Shown here: piece after piece, positions 9,027 through 19,455 of the stretch
How positions within the stretch are numbered: position 1 is the stretch's first letter
Layout: the number at the start of each line of letters is the position of its first letter
DNA from: Stentor coeruleus
Lineage: Eukaryota; Ciliophora; Heterotrichea; Heterotrichida; Stentoridae
Direction: 5' to 3'
Assembly: GCA_001970955.1 (NCBI GenBank)
Contig: MPUH01001064.1
Location: forward strand, 1 to 24,975
DNA length: 24,975 bases
Made by a program: the position numbers and the translations under genes
The notes under the pieces: model-generated
Told to the model about the DNA's origin: nothing
The model's database searches: none
What the model saw: the letters and a program-made list of their open reading frames with translations, nothing else

Positions 9027-9515
9027 TTGTATTAATAATTGGATTAAAATCCTTAAGGTTTGAGTTATAGGTAAAGATTATGAATAGGATTATGTTTAAT
9101 GTGAGGAAATTTAAGATTTTTTTTTAAGGGATTTAGATGAAGTTTTTATGATTTTTGGAGAAGTGGGATGTGGAGAAGCTTTTAGAAGTTTTTTAAGGGT
9201 TTTGTATTAGTTTTTTTAAGGTTTTTTTTGAAGGATTTAAAGTTATTGAGGATTTTGATTTGTGGATGCTTTATTTTTTGTGATGATGGGTTTTGGCGAG
9301 ATATTTTTTTACGGTTTTTACTGAATTGATTGAGGTTTCGTTTTTTTGCTTTCTAAGAATAATAAGACTTTTGCATATTGGAAAAGGTGGATTTCTTCTT
9401 CATATAAAATCACTATATTTTGTCATCCTATCATATAAAAACTCAATATCAAAAAACAATTTTTTCCATAACTAATTTATTAATACTAACTAGCCATTAT
9501 TCCTCACCCACCCTG
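9027..9515. other. convergent intergenic region
   Basis: Spacer between the 3' ends of the TTC39-like (+) and ZNF598-like (-) genes. The + strand is G-rich and C-poor up to about 9380 (9061-9120 has 14 G and 0 C; 9121-9180 has 19 G and 1 C), then becomes C-rich to the ZNF598 stop. Small frames here are without motifs. Termination signals are presumably present but I cannot define them. Confidence 0.55.
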
Positions 9516-11636
9516 CTACTTGTGTTTTTTTTTTCTATTCCTCTTACTCTGAGTAATATGAAACCCTTTTTCCTTCAAAAACTCCAATTCATTCTGTGTC
9601 TGATTACTCGTCACAATCGGGTTACTAGGAATTTCCACTTTTTCTTCCACAACTTTCTTAGGACCCTTCTCAGCAGCCAAAGTAGGAAAACTATTTTCTA
9701 AACTAGGAAACGTGTTTTCTATATTAGGAAAAGCTGAATTCGCTATATAACTTCCTCCAGTTTTAGCTGAAAAACCTACACTCGGTCCTTTTGCCCATGA
9801 TTTTTGCTCATTAGGCATTGGACTAGCTAAAGATGGGAAATTTTTCTCTATATTTGATGGAGCTTTTGCGCTTTTTTTTACTAAAACACTCGCCCAGTTC
9901 ATTTCATCTTTTTTTTCCTCCTCCTCTTCTTCTTGATCTTCTGCTTTCTTTGTAGTCTTAGCTTCATCCCAATTATTTAAAAGTTTTGAATCCTCTTTAA
10001 GTGGCCTACCTTGTAATTTAGCAAGACACATTTCACTATATTTGTGTATAACATAAAGATGCTGTGATTCAATATCTTTTAAAAAAAAGTCTTCATATTT
10101 TACTTGTAAGCCTTCATTAAATTGTTTATCATTTGCCCTTTCGATCATATTGAGAATTGAAGATTTCGCTTTGTCAATAACCCCAAAATTCATTATGAAC
10201 ATAAGTTTACACATATCTCCTAATTGCATTCTATCAATAATTGCTGCCATTTGAATTAGTTGTGATGGATGCATAAAAAGAGCTTTTTTTGTTTTTTCTT
10301 CAGGTCGAGAAGACAATTCGGCTTCAATAACTTCAGTGAGGATTCTAAATAAAGAGGCGTCATATGTGCAATCTGAGAATTTGTTACAGCATTTTCCATC
10401 AGATGATACATTTTGTTTACCTTCCATGTATTTAACATATTCTCTATGAAGTTCTTCTTGTTTATCATTAGATTTCAATGTTGTTATAAGCACAGGGAAT
10501 AAAATTTCCCCTTGATTTGTCCCTGCAAGTTCAATAAATTTCTTAAGAAGGACCTCAGCGGGAATTTGACTTTTGTTAAACTGAATAGCAAATGATTTGA
10601 ACTGATCGTAGTTTGTTGGATTGTGAGACATAGCTTCTTTTATCATTTGTATAACTTCTTTTTCAGCTTGTTTTGGTAATGTTTTATAATCAACAATTTC
10701 TTGTTTTTTCTTTTTGATGACGTAATTTTTAGTTTTATAGTTTTTTGAGTTGTTTTTAGTATGTTTTTCTTCTTCTGCAACTTTTTTTACTGTAAATTGT
10801 CCTGAGAAATCAACACCTTCTGTATTTGGTCTTGTAGGCTCTTCTTCTAATATTTGTATGCTGGTAAATTGCTGTTTTTGTGCTTTACTCAGTCTATCTT
10901 TATCAGTATGTATGTTATATGTATGTGCTTGCAGTTCATAAGGGGTTTTAAAAACTGCGAATCTACTTTCAGCACAAGATGGATCATGACACATATAATG
11001 GGATTTCTGAAAATGCAATTTTAGTTTCTCGTAGTCTTGATAGTAAACATAGTTTTTTCCTTCACAAACATTACAAAAATAATGTTTAGATTCTAAATGA
11101 CTTCTTAACTCACTCTCATCATAATGTGTACTATTACAAAACAAACACTGTCTATGTGGGGGAATATCATCATCACCAAACTGTAAATGTCTCTTAAGTT
11201 CTTGATTATTATAAACTTTTTGTTCCCATATAAATATAAGCCTTCCATTCAGACATGTTCTACAGAATTTCAGCTTATGACTTTCTATATGTTTTGTTAA
11301 TTGGGCTAGAGTATGGTTTTTAGGATTCCTACAGTTAGGAAGCCAGCAATTGAAACTCTGGATTTTAGTAAAAGCTTCTTGAGCTTCAGATGAGTCACAA
11401 AGTATCCCATAATCATTTTTACAAACTTCTAATTCTGGATAATCTTCAAGCTTAGCATTTGGATTTTTGGTTATCAGGACTTTAGGTAAATTCGTCTTAC
11501 ATATAGGACATTTGTAATCTTTTAGAAGTATTCTTAGTCTACATGCACAATAAAGACACATATCGTTATGTCCACAAGCTCCAAGAGCATGGAAGCCAAG
11601 ATCTTTGCAACATACCCAGCATGTCAGCTGCTCCAT
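9516..11636 (-). CDS. ZNF598: ZNF598/Hel2-like RING E3 ubiquitin ligase of ribosome quality control
   Basis: A 706-residue protein with the ZNF598 architecture. The N-terminal RING has metal ligands C6, C9, C21, H23, C27, C30, C43 and C46 (TCWVCCKDLGFHALGACGH and CPICKTNL). It is followed by C2H2-type fingers: C97/C102/H116/H120, a C125/C128 finger, C164/C167/H180/H185, C188/C191/H208/H213 and C216/C221/H238/H243. A helical middle follows, then an acidic run near 565-580, and a tail with FPSL-type motifs near 600, 636, 643 and 650 and a basic end (KRNRKKKHK). Family members recognise collided ribosomes and ubiquitinate small-subunit proteins eS10 and uS10, triggering no-go and quality-control pathways. 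It starts at the ATG at 11634-11636, which shares a spacer with divergent rotatin. Ends in TAG. Confidence 0.92.
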   Translation of the reverse strand: MEQLTCWVCCKDLGFHALGACGHNDMCLYCACRLRILLKDYKCPICKTNLPKVLITKNPNAKLEDYPELEVCKNDYGILCDSSEAQEAFTKIQSFNCWLPNCRNPKNHTLAQLTKHIESHKLKFCRTCLNGRLIFIWEQKVYNNQELKRHLQFGDDDIPPHRQCLFCNSTHYDESELRSHLESKHYFCNVCEGKNYVYYQDYEKLKLHFQKSHYMCHDPSCAESRFAVFKTPYELQAHTYNIHTDKDRLSKAQKQQFTSIQILEEEPTRPNTEGVDFSGQFTVKKVAEEEKHTKNNSKNYKTKNYVIKKKKQEIVDYKTLPKQAEKEVIQMIKEAMSHNPTNYDQFKSFAIQFNKSQIPAEVLLKKFIELAGTNQGEILFPVLITTLKSNDKQEELHREYVKYMEGKQNVSSDGKCCNKFSDCTYDASLFRILTEVIEAELSSRPEEKTKKALFMHPSQLIQMAAIIDRMQLGDMCKLMFIMNFGVIDKAKSSILNMIERANDKQFNEGLQVKYEDFFLKDIESQHLYVIHKYSEMCLAKLQGRPLKEDSKLLNNWDEAKTTKKAEDQEEEEEEKKDEMNWASVLVKKSAKAPSNIEKNFPSLASPMPNEQKSWAKGPSVGFSAKTGGSYIANSAFPNIENTFPSLENSFPTLAAEKGPKKVVEEKVEIPSNPIVTSNQTQNELEFLKEKGFHITQSKRNRKKKHK

Positions 11637-12695
11637 ATTTTATTAATCGATTTTTATGGAATATAGCCTTTTGATTTGGCGATGATTAAGCTTTATAGGG
11701 GGTTGATGAAAATTTTACAGTTAGGATGATAGATGATGGATTATATGGGAGGTTTTGATATTAAGGGTTTTTAGGTTTTTGGATTTTTTGAATATGGAAA
11801 TTGAGATTGATTAGATTTTTAGTGGTAAAGATTGGGAAGATCGTATTGGTGAAGAAAGAAAGAAAATGAATGAGGTTTTGGCAGATGATTTTTTGAAAAA
11901 TATGGATTTAGGATTATGAGAAGTTTATGTAGTGTTGTATATAAGTTTTTAAGATTAGATTTTTGTTATAAATGTAGAGTTTATTGTTAGGAATATGAAA
12001 TGGGTGTTAGCGTGTTATAAGAAAATATATTGAGAATTATGGGTTTTTATAAAATTACAGTTAAAAAAGATGTATTTCTTAGTAGGATTGTGGGTGTTAG
12101 GTTTTTATATCAATAAATATTCAAAATAGTCTTGGCTTATAATATAATAATAACAATTGGTCAATAAGATATACTTAAAAATATGCAACCCTTGATTCCA
12201 AGGCGAATTTTTGTAATTAAAACTAATATTCTAAATCTCATATGATCAATATACATTATAATAAATAGATATGCCCTAATTGTTTACAAATCCTCAATAA
12301 TAATACTATCATTTATCTTTATTTTCCAAGCACAAAAATTATCTTGTAATACAGTTTAACTTCACCTATTGAAAATGCCTCAAAATTTTTATTTTACAAT
12401 ATATTTTTATCAACAATTCTTTTATATCAAACATAATCTTTTTATAAGTATTTTATTTCATGCCCATACTCATTATTTTTTTTACAAACACTTCAGCAGT
12501 GATTAATTTAACTGAATTTAGTATATCATTAATATCTCTAGAAAAATATTATAAGAAATACTTAATAAAAAAAACTAGTTTATTAAAAACTTCATTTAAA
12601 TTTACCAAAATTTTCTACCCTAAAAACTCATAATAAACTATCAACCTAATTTCCTAAACTCTAATCCTCAACCAAAGCATTTATTTCTAATAATA
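11637..12695. promoter_or_regulatory. divergent promoter region of the ZNF598-like and rotatin genes
   Basis: A 1059-base spacer between two divergent starts, so it must hold both promoters, though no individual element is certain. The + strand is extremely G-rich and C-poor on the ZNF598 side (11701-11760 has 18 G and 1 C). It becomes C-rich and G-free on the rotatin side (12601-12660 has 15 C and 0 G), flipping around 12120. Each gene thus has a C-rich sense-strand leader. No coding frame of note. Confidence 0.5.
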
Positions 12696-15600
12696 ATGGA
12701 AGACCTTGTTAAAAAAATAGGACACCGTATCGGCGAGGTCTCAGACCGGGCAATCCGTAGCGTCTACTCCAAAATTACAGCCAATCTCATTACAATCCCT
12801 GAACTCCTCCAAATCGAAAACGGGGCAATAGGTAACCTTCTCCTTCACTGGATAAACGAAAGACAAACTCAAGCTGATGTCCAAACATTAAACTCAGCTC
12901 TAAAACTTATCCTAGAAATTTCCTTAACAACCGAAGGGCACAATCTTTTATCAAGTATCCAAGCAGTCGAATATTTCAATTCATATTACAAATACGTCCC
13001 AACAACCTTACAATCTTCTGTGACATCAATATTAAATGCATTAATTTCCCCATCATTTACCCCAACAACTCATAGTCCTGAAGACATAATCCCTACACCA
13101 ATAATCTTAGACCATATCCCCAAAATCAAAGGAAAACTTCCTGACCCTATAATCGAAGAAACATCAGCAAGTCCATCTGAGTTCCCGCCTGTTTTATTAT
13201 GTGAAAGTGATGAAAAAATCCTTTTTGACTTAGCTGTGACATTAAAATTCGCAAATGCTGAAGAGATAATCCAGAGTTGTGCTGAGTTTAGTAGTAGGAT
13301 ATTAAAAGATTTCCCATGTGAAACATTATTACAACATTCTGATGTTATAAGAAGTTTAGTTGCTTTGATAAGAATATCATCTCAGAAAAATGCAATAGAT
13401 GTAGCATTAGCAGCTTTGGCAGCGATAAATGGTTTTGTTAGGAAACTTAGAAGGTTTTGTAATAATGTAAATGCTCCAGATACAAGGGTAGCATCATGTT
13501 TACCTAAAAAAATTGTTGTTAAAACAGAGTATTTAGATATCTCAGTTCCTTGTTTAAAATTAGAACAATGGGAAATTGGCACTCCAGGTCCTACAATGTC
13601 TTTACTTTATGCTATTGAGTTTATAGTAACTGAGTTACCATTAGATGATTTTAGGATTTTATCTCCTGTACTTGATGTATGGCAAGAAGCTGAATGGGCT
13701 TTTTCTAAACTTTTTGAGTTCCCAAAAGTCTTAGGGACTATGCTTGATATATTATCAAATAGCATTACTACTCATACAGAAAAAAATATAACTTTAGATA
13801 AACCTGAAGGAGGAGTTTATATAAAAAAACTTATTGATACAGCTAAAAGGATACTTTTAACATTACCAGTTGACAATATCGGTAAATGTTTAGATAAATC
13901 TTCACATATATTAAAACATCTAGCTAATTATCTTGTTTTCCAAGGTGAAGATTGTGAAAAACTTCTTCCGTATATAGAACAGATAGATTTAGAACTAGTA
14001 AATGAGTATCATTATGGGGTAAAATGCTCACAAGCTTTAGAAGCTTATAAAACTATGAAACAAATGCTTGTTAATGAAAAAATACTCCCAATTCCTAATC
14101 TTGGGGTTTTTAATAAAGCTGTGGAGTTTTTTGGGAAAGTCGTTCCTGTGCTTGAATTTGACCCTTCAGTCAGTTTGATATCTTCAATTGTTGATTTAGC
14201 TTGTTATAGTTTGTATATAGAAAAGAACTCGACAAGTGTAAATCATAAAGATAGATGCTTAGATTTGGTTTTAGCATTAGTTTGTAGTACTTTACCTGTT
14301 GTATATGAGATTACAATGGATGTTTTGGCTGAGTTTTTAGATACAGAAATCGAACTTACTGGAATTGCGGCAGGGAATAAACGTAAGGATTTACTTAAAG
14401 AGTTGATTTTAACTAGCGATTTGCTTGCAATTATTATAGTTAAGCATAAAAACTGCAAACTTTTATATAAGCTCCTTCAGACTCCAGAGGATTATGAGAA
14501 AATATTACCTTTTTTTACTGTATTACAGAGCTTTGGTGATGATAACCTTGAAGGAATCCTCCATATGCTTACAATATCAACACCTGCAGCCCAACCTTTA
14601 AGGTTTATTAGAGATTTATTTAATGCAACACCTAGTAGAAGGTCTATAGCTGTTATGGTATTAAGAAATGCTAATAGTCCTGAAAAAATACATGAAGAAT
14701 GGGAAAAAAGCTTAGAAAGGATGTGGGATAAAAATGTTTTAGAAGATCCTGTAACCAATCTTGCTGCTTTACCAGAACTTGATCTTAAGGCCCAGGCTAA
14801 GCCTGGGCTCCCTCAAGAAGACATATTGAATTTATTGAATCTTTATAGATCAGCTAGTCTTGATACAAATTTAAAAGTAGCTGCAGCTGAACAGATACTC
14901 ATACATTTACAAGGAGCTTTTCAATATGATAATATTATAGAAGAAATTATTAATATATCAATAAACAACCTTGTAGCTGATAGTGAAGACAGATATGTGA
15001 AACGTTTATTAAGTAAATCTTTGCAGATACTTGTGATAATAGGGTTAAAATATCAAGCTCAAGCTAAAAAACTTTACACGGCTCCAGTAAAATTTATATG
15101 CAGTTTGATACCTTATATTTTCAATTCATATGACCAAATAAGGCATTATTCAATGTTTTTAATATTTACTTTAGTTTTTTCAGCACATACTAGTAGAAAC
15201 CGTTTTGTCCCTCCTGAAGTGTTTTCTTTAGTTCCTGATTTATCATCTGATGATTATGCTGTACCGATTATCAGTATATTAACTTCAGGGTTTTTAATGC
15301 CTTTCCCTATAAAAAACTTAACCCCAGAAGTTTATCAGACAGCTAGTTATATGAAATATTGGGAATATGTTCCAAGTTCACCAAGGGTAAAAAATTTAGT
15401 TTCAAAACGAAGACCTTTAGAAATCGATGCTGATGGAGTTTTAGATGTTTGGGGTAAAGATATGTCTCAAGGAGTCACCCATAGAAAAATCCTCGAAATC
15501 GCTATATCATGGCAAAGTACTATAAAAGCTGCATATAGTCTATCTCAGAATGTTGTTACTAAGCTTTTAAGCCCACAAAGCGAACTAGTCTCAGCTATAC

Positions 15601-18254
15601 TAACTTTATTAAGATCCCCTCCAGTAAATTCATCAGAAGATTCACTTCAAATATCCTTACAACAGCTTTTAAGATCAATAATAGCTCTTATCGGTAAATC
15701 AAAAATTGAACTTGAGTTCATTCAAGCCTTATCTTTAATAGTACAAAAAAACGCCCTTCCTTTTCTTAATGAACTTAGTGACTTACAGATCAGAAAACCT
15801 CTTGTCTTATCAACATTATCACTTGTCCAATCTTTATTACCTTTACATGGTTCAGCTATTACCCCAGATTTAACTCTTTCAGTACTATCTAAATTCCAAT
15901 TAGAACCTGGCCCAGGGTCTTTTATTTCCCTTTTACATAAAATATCATCAACAACTGATGATATTTCTCTTATAGAAAGTCTTATAAATACCCTTGCTGT
16001 AATCCTTGAACATCATCAATTAACTATTTCCCTTGATGTTAAAACATCTCCAATAATTCAAGGGCAAATAAAAGATATCCTTAAAAACGCAGTTAATAAA
16101 TTATGCCCTTTTATAAGCCCAAGCACATTTGTATATAAATCAGCAGCTAAAAATTTATTACATTTACTTATAAAAATCTATGATATTTCTGAATTCGATA
16201 GTTATATGTGGTGTGTACGTTTAAGCGAAGATCGAGATTATAGTGTAAGATTTTTAGCTTGGGGGTTTATGTCACTTAAAGCTATGGAAGTTTATGAGTT
16301 GCATAGTAGTGTATTAGATATGGCTTTAGAGACTATTTTTGGTTTACCTGAATCATATGGGGTTAAGGTTCAAGCATGTAAATATCTTTGTGAGATTACT
16401 GAAGTGTTGATGAATACTGAGGATCATGGACTTAAAGATATAATTATAAAGGTTTTTTATCAATATGCAGTGGTTTCGCATATAAAAACTGTTATATATG
16501 AAAACGCAGGACCGCCACCTGTGTATTTTGCCGTGATGGTTACTTTGTTAAACAATCTTATGGTTTTAGATAGTAAAAAAATCATCAGTATCTGCATACA
16601 AATTGATGTTTGGGATGGGATTATAAGACTCCTTAGGCCTGGAGCTCTAGAAGAAAGGGCTAATAATGAGTCTAGAAAACCTTGTAAAGGGTATAAATTT
16701 ACAGAATATGAACAAGTGCTTATAACTATTATATCATTCAGCACTTTCTTAACTAATATTATTAGAAACGAATTACAAATATTAGATTATTTACTTGAAT
16801 CAACACATTTTCTTATACATATAACCTCTTGGATTGAAGAAATCATCGCACATTTTGATCATACAAAAGAACTTATATACTCAAAAGCTTTACTTGGGAT
16901 AATTAATACTCTTCATATTAGTATATACAAATCCCAAAAAGCTCATAAACATCTTTATGAGTTCTCTTATGAAAATATTGTGAAAATACTAGATTTGACT
17001 AAAAGTAAAGACTTGAAATTAGCTGTTGCTAGATTAATTACTGGACTTTTATCATTTATTCCTACTGAAAAATGTGAAGGTGTTCTTTTACACTTAGTTG
17101 CTTTATATAAAGATGATAATGTTTTATCAGAAGAAAAAGAAATTTTGAAATCTTTAACAAGTTTGTTGTATTATGATGAAAATTCTAAGGGTGTTGCTTT
17201 AAAAACGGGTTTACAGGATTATATGTTGGAGATTGGGTTGAAAACTGCTGCTGGGATACAGAATTTGGAAGTACAGAAGGTTAAGAGGAAGGATGAGGAG
17301 GCAGCTTTGACAAAACAGCTTGTGGAGATAGTGATTTTGTTTAAGATGTGGGCTGCAAATTCTTATATGGCGAAAGTGCAATTGACGGTTAAGGATGGGA
17401 AGGTAGGAAGTTTATTTAAGCTGTTATTTTCATCCTGGCAACTAAGTCTCCGTCGAGATGACTTACTAAAAGTGGTCCTTGAGACAATCTGTACCGTAAT
17501 TTCCAATTGCGAAGAAGCTAAAAAAGCATGTGCAATAGTTCAAGATACCCGTTATTCCCTTCTAAGTTACATAATCGAATACATAAGCCGGCCTAACTCA
17601 GCTTCCGAAACCTGTTTCCACTTATCTCTAAAAATCCTCGGCAGCCTCTGTTCCTGTAAAGAAAGTCGTCAACTTCTAATAAAATCCAAATACCCTCAAG
17701 GTCTTACAATGAGACTTATAAAAGAATGGAATGAAACAAAACTATCTGAATCAATACCCCCAAAGTCTCCATATATAATCGAATTCCTAACAACTTTTGC
17801 TTTTTTCCCTGAAGGACAAAAAGTTATAGCGGCAATAGGGGGTATTATTGATATCCTTATAGAAATCTTAGATAAGTTCTCTAAATCAACAATGAATTAT
17901 GATACTGTAGAAAATGCTTTATTATTATTAAGGAATTTATCATTTTCACAAACTAATAAACCACATGTTGTAGCTAATCAGCAAGCTTTACCTTTGATAT
18001 TATCTTATATTAGTTCACCAAGTCAGAAAGCTCGGCTTAGGAAATTGGCTTCTTCAGCACTTTGGGCTTTGTTGTATCATTATCAAAAATTCAAAGGGAT
18101 TTTAAGTAAAGAAGCTGTGTTTATGGAACTTGAAAGTGTTTTTAAGGAAGTCTCTAGGGATGCAGAAAGGTGTAAGGATAAAGGAATTGCTGAGGACTTG
18201 AGGGCGGTTAGTGAGAATTTGAATTGTGTGCTTAAGATATGCAGTGGTAATTAA
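12696..18254 (+). CDS. RTTN: rotatin homologue (centriole/basal-body armadillo-repeat protein)
   Basis: A 1852-residue all-helical protein. Its N-terminus (about 1-110) matches the rotatin N-terminal domain: LVKKIGHRIGEVSDRAIRSV, then KITANLITIPELLQ, then an LLHWIN helix, paralleling the family's IRKLGHQLAEIRERALK pattern. The C-terminus also fits: RNLSFSQTNKP and QQALPLILSYI, then SALWALLYHYQKFKG around 1745-1810, the rotatin ALWALIYNYQK block. Between them are armadillo/HEAT-like helices. It is shorter than the human protein (about 2200 residues). Rotatin (Ana3 in flies) is needed for centriole elongation, structural integrity and ciliary function, so here a basal-body role is expected. The start follows a long C-rich leader. 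Odd features are repeated switches of strand composition inside the frame, notably near 17420, and a G+C-rich hairpin at 14790-14808. Confidence 0.88.
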   Translation: MEDLVKKIGHRIGEVSDRAIRSVYSKITANLITIPELLQIENGAIGNLLLHWINERQTQADVQTLNSALKLILEISLTTEGHNLLSSIQAVEYFNSYYKYVPTTLQSSVTSILNALISPSFTPTTHSPEDIIPTPIILDHIPKIKGKLPDPIIEETSASPSEFPPVLLCESDEKILFDLAVTLKFANAEEIIQSCAEFSSRILKDFPCETLLQHSDVIRSLVALIRISSQKNAIDVALAALAAINGFVRKLRRFCNNVNAPDTRVASCLPKKIVVKTEYLDISVPCLKLEQWEIGTPGPTMSLLYAIEFIVTELPLDDFRILSPVLDVWQEAEWAFSKLFEFPKVLGTMLDILSNSITTHTEKNITLDKPEGGVYIKKLIDTAKRILLTLPVDNIGKCLDKSSHILKHLANYLVFQGEDCEKLLPYIEQIDLELVNEYHYGVKCSQALEAYKTMKQMLVNEKILPIPNLGVFNKAVEFFGKVVPVLEFDPSVSLISSIVDLACYSLYIEKNSTSVNHKDRCLDLVLALVCSTLPVVYEITMDVLAEFLDTEIELTGIAAGNKRKDLLKELILTSDLLAIIIVKHKNCKLLYKLLQTPEDYEKILPFFTVLQSFGDDNLEGILHMLTISTPAAQPLRFIRDLFNATPSRRSIAVMVLRNANSPEKIHEEWEKSLERMWDKNVLEDPVTNLAALPELDLKAQAKPGLPQEDILNLLNLYRSASLDTNLKVAAAEQILIHLQGAFQYDNIIEEIINISINNLVADSEDRYVKRLLSKSLQILVIIGLKYQAQAKKLYTAPVKFICSLIPYIFNSYDQIRHYSMFLIFTLVFSAHTSRNRFVPPEVFSLVPDLSSDDYAVPIISILTSGFLMPFPIKNLTPEVYQTASYMKYWEYVPSSPRVKNLVSKRRPLEIDADGVLDVWGKDMSQGVTHRKILEIAISWQSTIKAAYSLSQNVVTKLLSPQSELVSAILTLLRSPPVNSSEDSLQISLQQLLRSIIALIGKSKIELEFIQALSLIVQKNALPFLNELSDLQIRKPLVLSTLSLVQSLLPLHGSAITPDLTLSVLSKFQLEPGPGSFISLLHKISSTTDDISLIESLINTLAVILEHHQLTISLDVKTSPIIQGQIKDILKNAVNKLCPFISPSTFVYKSAAKNLLHLLIKIYDISEFDSYMWCVRLSEDRDYSVRFLAWGFMSLKAMEVYELHSSVLDMALETIFGLPESYGVKVQACKYLCEITEVLMNTEDHGLKDIIIKVFYQYAVVSHIKTVIYENAGPPPVYFAVMVTLLNNLMVLDSKKIISICIQIDVWDGIIRLLRPGALEERANNESRKPCKGYKFTEYEQVLITIISFSTFLTNIIRNELQILDYLLESTHFLIHITSWIEEIIAHFDHTKELIYSKALLGIINTLHISIYKSQKAHKHLYEFSYENIVKILDLTKSKDLKLAVARLITGLLSFIPTEKCEGVLLHLVALYKDDNVLSEEKEILKSLTSLLYYDENSKGVALKTGLQDYMLEIGLKTAAGIQNLEVQKVKRKDEEAALTKQLVEIVILFKMWAANSYMAKVQLTVKDGKVGSLFKLLFSSWQLSLRRDDLLKVVLETICTVISNCEEAKKACAIVQDTRYSLLSYIIEYISRPNSASETCFHLSLKILGSLCSCKESRQLLIKSKYPQGLTMRLIKEWNETKLSESIPPKSPYIIEFLTTFAFFPEGQKVIAAIGGIIDILIEILDKFSKSTMNYDTVENALLLLRNLSFSQTNKPHVVANQQALPLILSYISSPSQKARLRKLASSALWALLYHYQKFKGILSKEAVFMELESVFKEVSRDAERCKDKGIAEDLRAVSENLNCVLKICSGN
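14790..14808. repeat. G+C-rich 9-base inverted repeat with a 1-base loop inside rotatin
   Basis: GCCCAGGCT, a single A, then AGCCTGGGC form a perfect short palindrome, encoding part of AQAKPGLP. It is far more G+C-rich than the surrounding frame. It could be a chance codon pattern or a remnant of a small insertion. Confidence 0.8.
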
Positions 18255-18285
18255 ATTTTTTTATTAATATATGGGGGGGGTTATA

Positions 18286-18453
18286 ATGGTAAAATTGATA
18301 GTTGAAGAATGGTATTGGGAAAGCTTTGAAAAAGTACCTTTGGAGATAGCGATGGGGGAGTTTCTTAGATGCTTGTTTGTTAAGAAGAAATATTCTATTC
18401 AAAGAAAAAGAATGCTAGGGTCACTTGAGAGCAAGTCTGATGATAAAAAATAA
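18286..18453 (+). CDS. short hypothetical frame just downstream of rotatin
   Basis: A 55-codon frame (ATG at 18286; an in-frame ATG also at 18271) starting 31 bases after the rotatin stop. It encodes a mixed-charge peptide with VEEWYWESFEKVPLEIAMGE and a basic, lysine-rich end. It has no recognisable domain. It lies in the G-rich 3' flank typical of genes here, so it may be an accidental frame or the 3' untranslated region of rotatin. It shares its frame phase with the EF-hand-like fragment about 170 bases further on, which leaves open a broken gene. Confidence 0.2.
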   Translation: MVKLIVEEWYWESFEKVPLEIAMGEFLRCLFVKKKYSIQRKRMLGSLESKSDDKK

Positions 18454-18504
18454 TAATTAAGATTTAAGCTTAGCTTTCATGATCACACTATTATTCGAAT
18501 TTGT

Positions 18505-18594
18505 CATATAATTTGTATTTATTCTAATAAGATAATTATAAATTAAAGATTTTTATATAATTTCATATACTCTTATAAGATAATTATAACTTAA
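18505..18594. repeat. diverged direct repeat of about 41 bases
   Basis: Bases 18505-18546 and 18554-18594 align with a few substitutions and one small gap. The shared core is TAAGATAATTATAA. It is A+T-rich and of unknown role. Confidence 0.6.
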
Positions 18595-18627
18595 TTTTCC
18601 AGCTACCTAATTAGCACTTTTTACTAG

Positions 18628-18747
18628 ACAATATTAAATAACTCTTACGTAGCTGAAAAAATTATTTCTGTATTATTTGAAAAATTTGATGAAAATAAAC
18701 ATCTGAGTTTTGATTGGAATAAATTCATATATTGGCATATAAAATAA
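18628..18747 (+). pseudogene. possible EF-hand gene fragment
   Basis: An open stretch of 39 codons between a TAG and a TAA, without its own ATG. The peptide reads like the end of a folded protein: VAEKIISVLFEKFDENK then LSFDWNKFIYWHIK. The FEKFDENKHLSFDWNKF part follows EF-hand spacing (D at 1, N at 3, S at 7, aromatic at 8) but has Lys instead of Glu at position 12, so calcium binding would be weak or lost. It may be the last exon of an unseen gene, a pseudogene or chance. Confidence 0.2.
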
Positions 18748-19324
18748 GTTTTTTGGATTTGATTTAATCTAAAAATAAATATTTTTTACATATATATCAA
18801 TTATCCAATACAAACTTTCCTATATATACAAAACTAAACTTATAATATTTTACAAATAAGCATTAACTTTGAAGAACACTGTTTTTATATAAAGTATTAA
18901 AAATATACTATTTGATTCTAATGTTAATATCTCTTCCTATAAATATATTGATTTATCATAATATCATCAATAAATTTCATGCTTCTAACTTTTCTTAACA
19001 TTCACAATTTCTAAAAAGCCATTAAATGAAATCTAAATTCCAAATATTATAATAGTTTTTATACGAAAACTTAACTTTTTATTCATCTTTTTGCATTGTA
19101 TTGTGATTTTGTCTTTAGATATGCAATATACCTGGTATATTTTTTATGTATCATATAGAGTTTTGTGTATAAAAGGTTAAAATAATACATTTGCTGATAG
19201 AAATTAGCTTTGGAAACTAATTTTATATATTGATATTTTGGCTTAATTCCTATAAAAAATAATAAGAAAAAGATAAGTATTAGAAAAAAAATGAAGTTTA
19301 TATGTTTAAAGATAAGAACATTTT

Positions 19325-19455
19325 AAAGCCTTGGGCGAATATTGTAAAGAAAATTAAGACTTTATATTTTTTATATGTACTATGGTACANAAAGCCTTGG
19401 GCGAATATTGTAAAGAAAATTAAGACTTTATATTTTTTATATGTACTATGGTACA
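19325..19455. repeat. 65-base direct duplicate around a single N (assembly joint)
   Basis: Bases 19325-19389 and 19391-19455 are identical, separated by the N at 19390. This is best read as an unmerged overlap between contig ends. Confidence 0.85.

Noticed and set aside
12696..18254. Alternative ciliate genetic code (TAA/TAG as Gln or TGA as Trp) for the host
   Set aside because: Long homologous genes contain none of these codons internally and end at TAA or TAG at the expected C-termini; the single TGA stop at 3007 is less decisive but fits.
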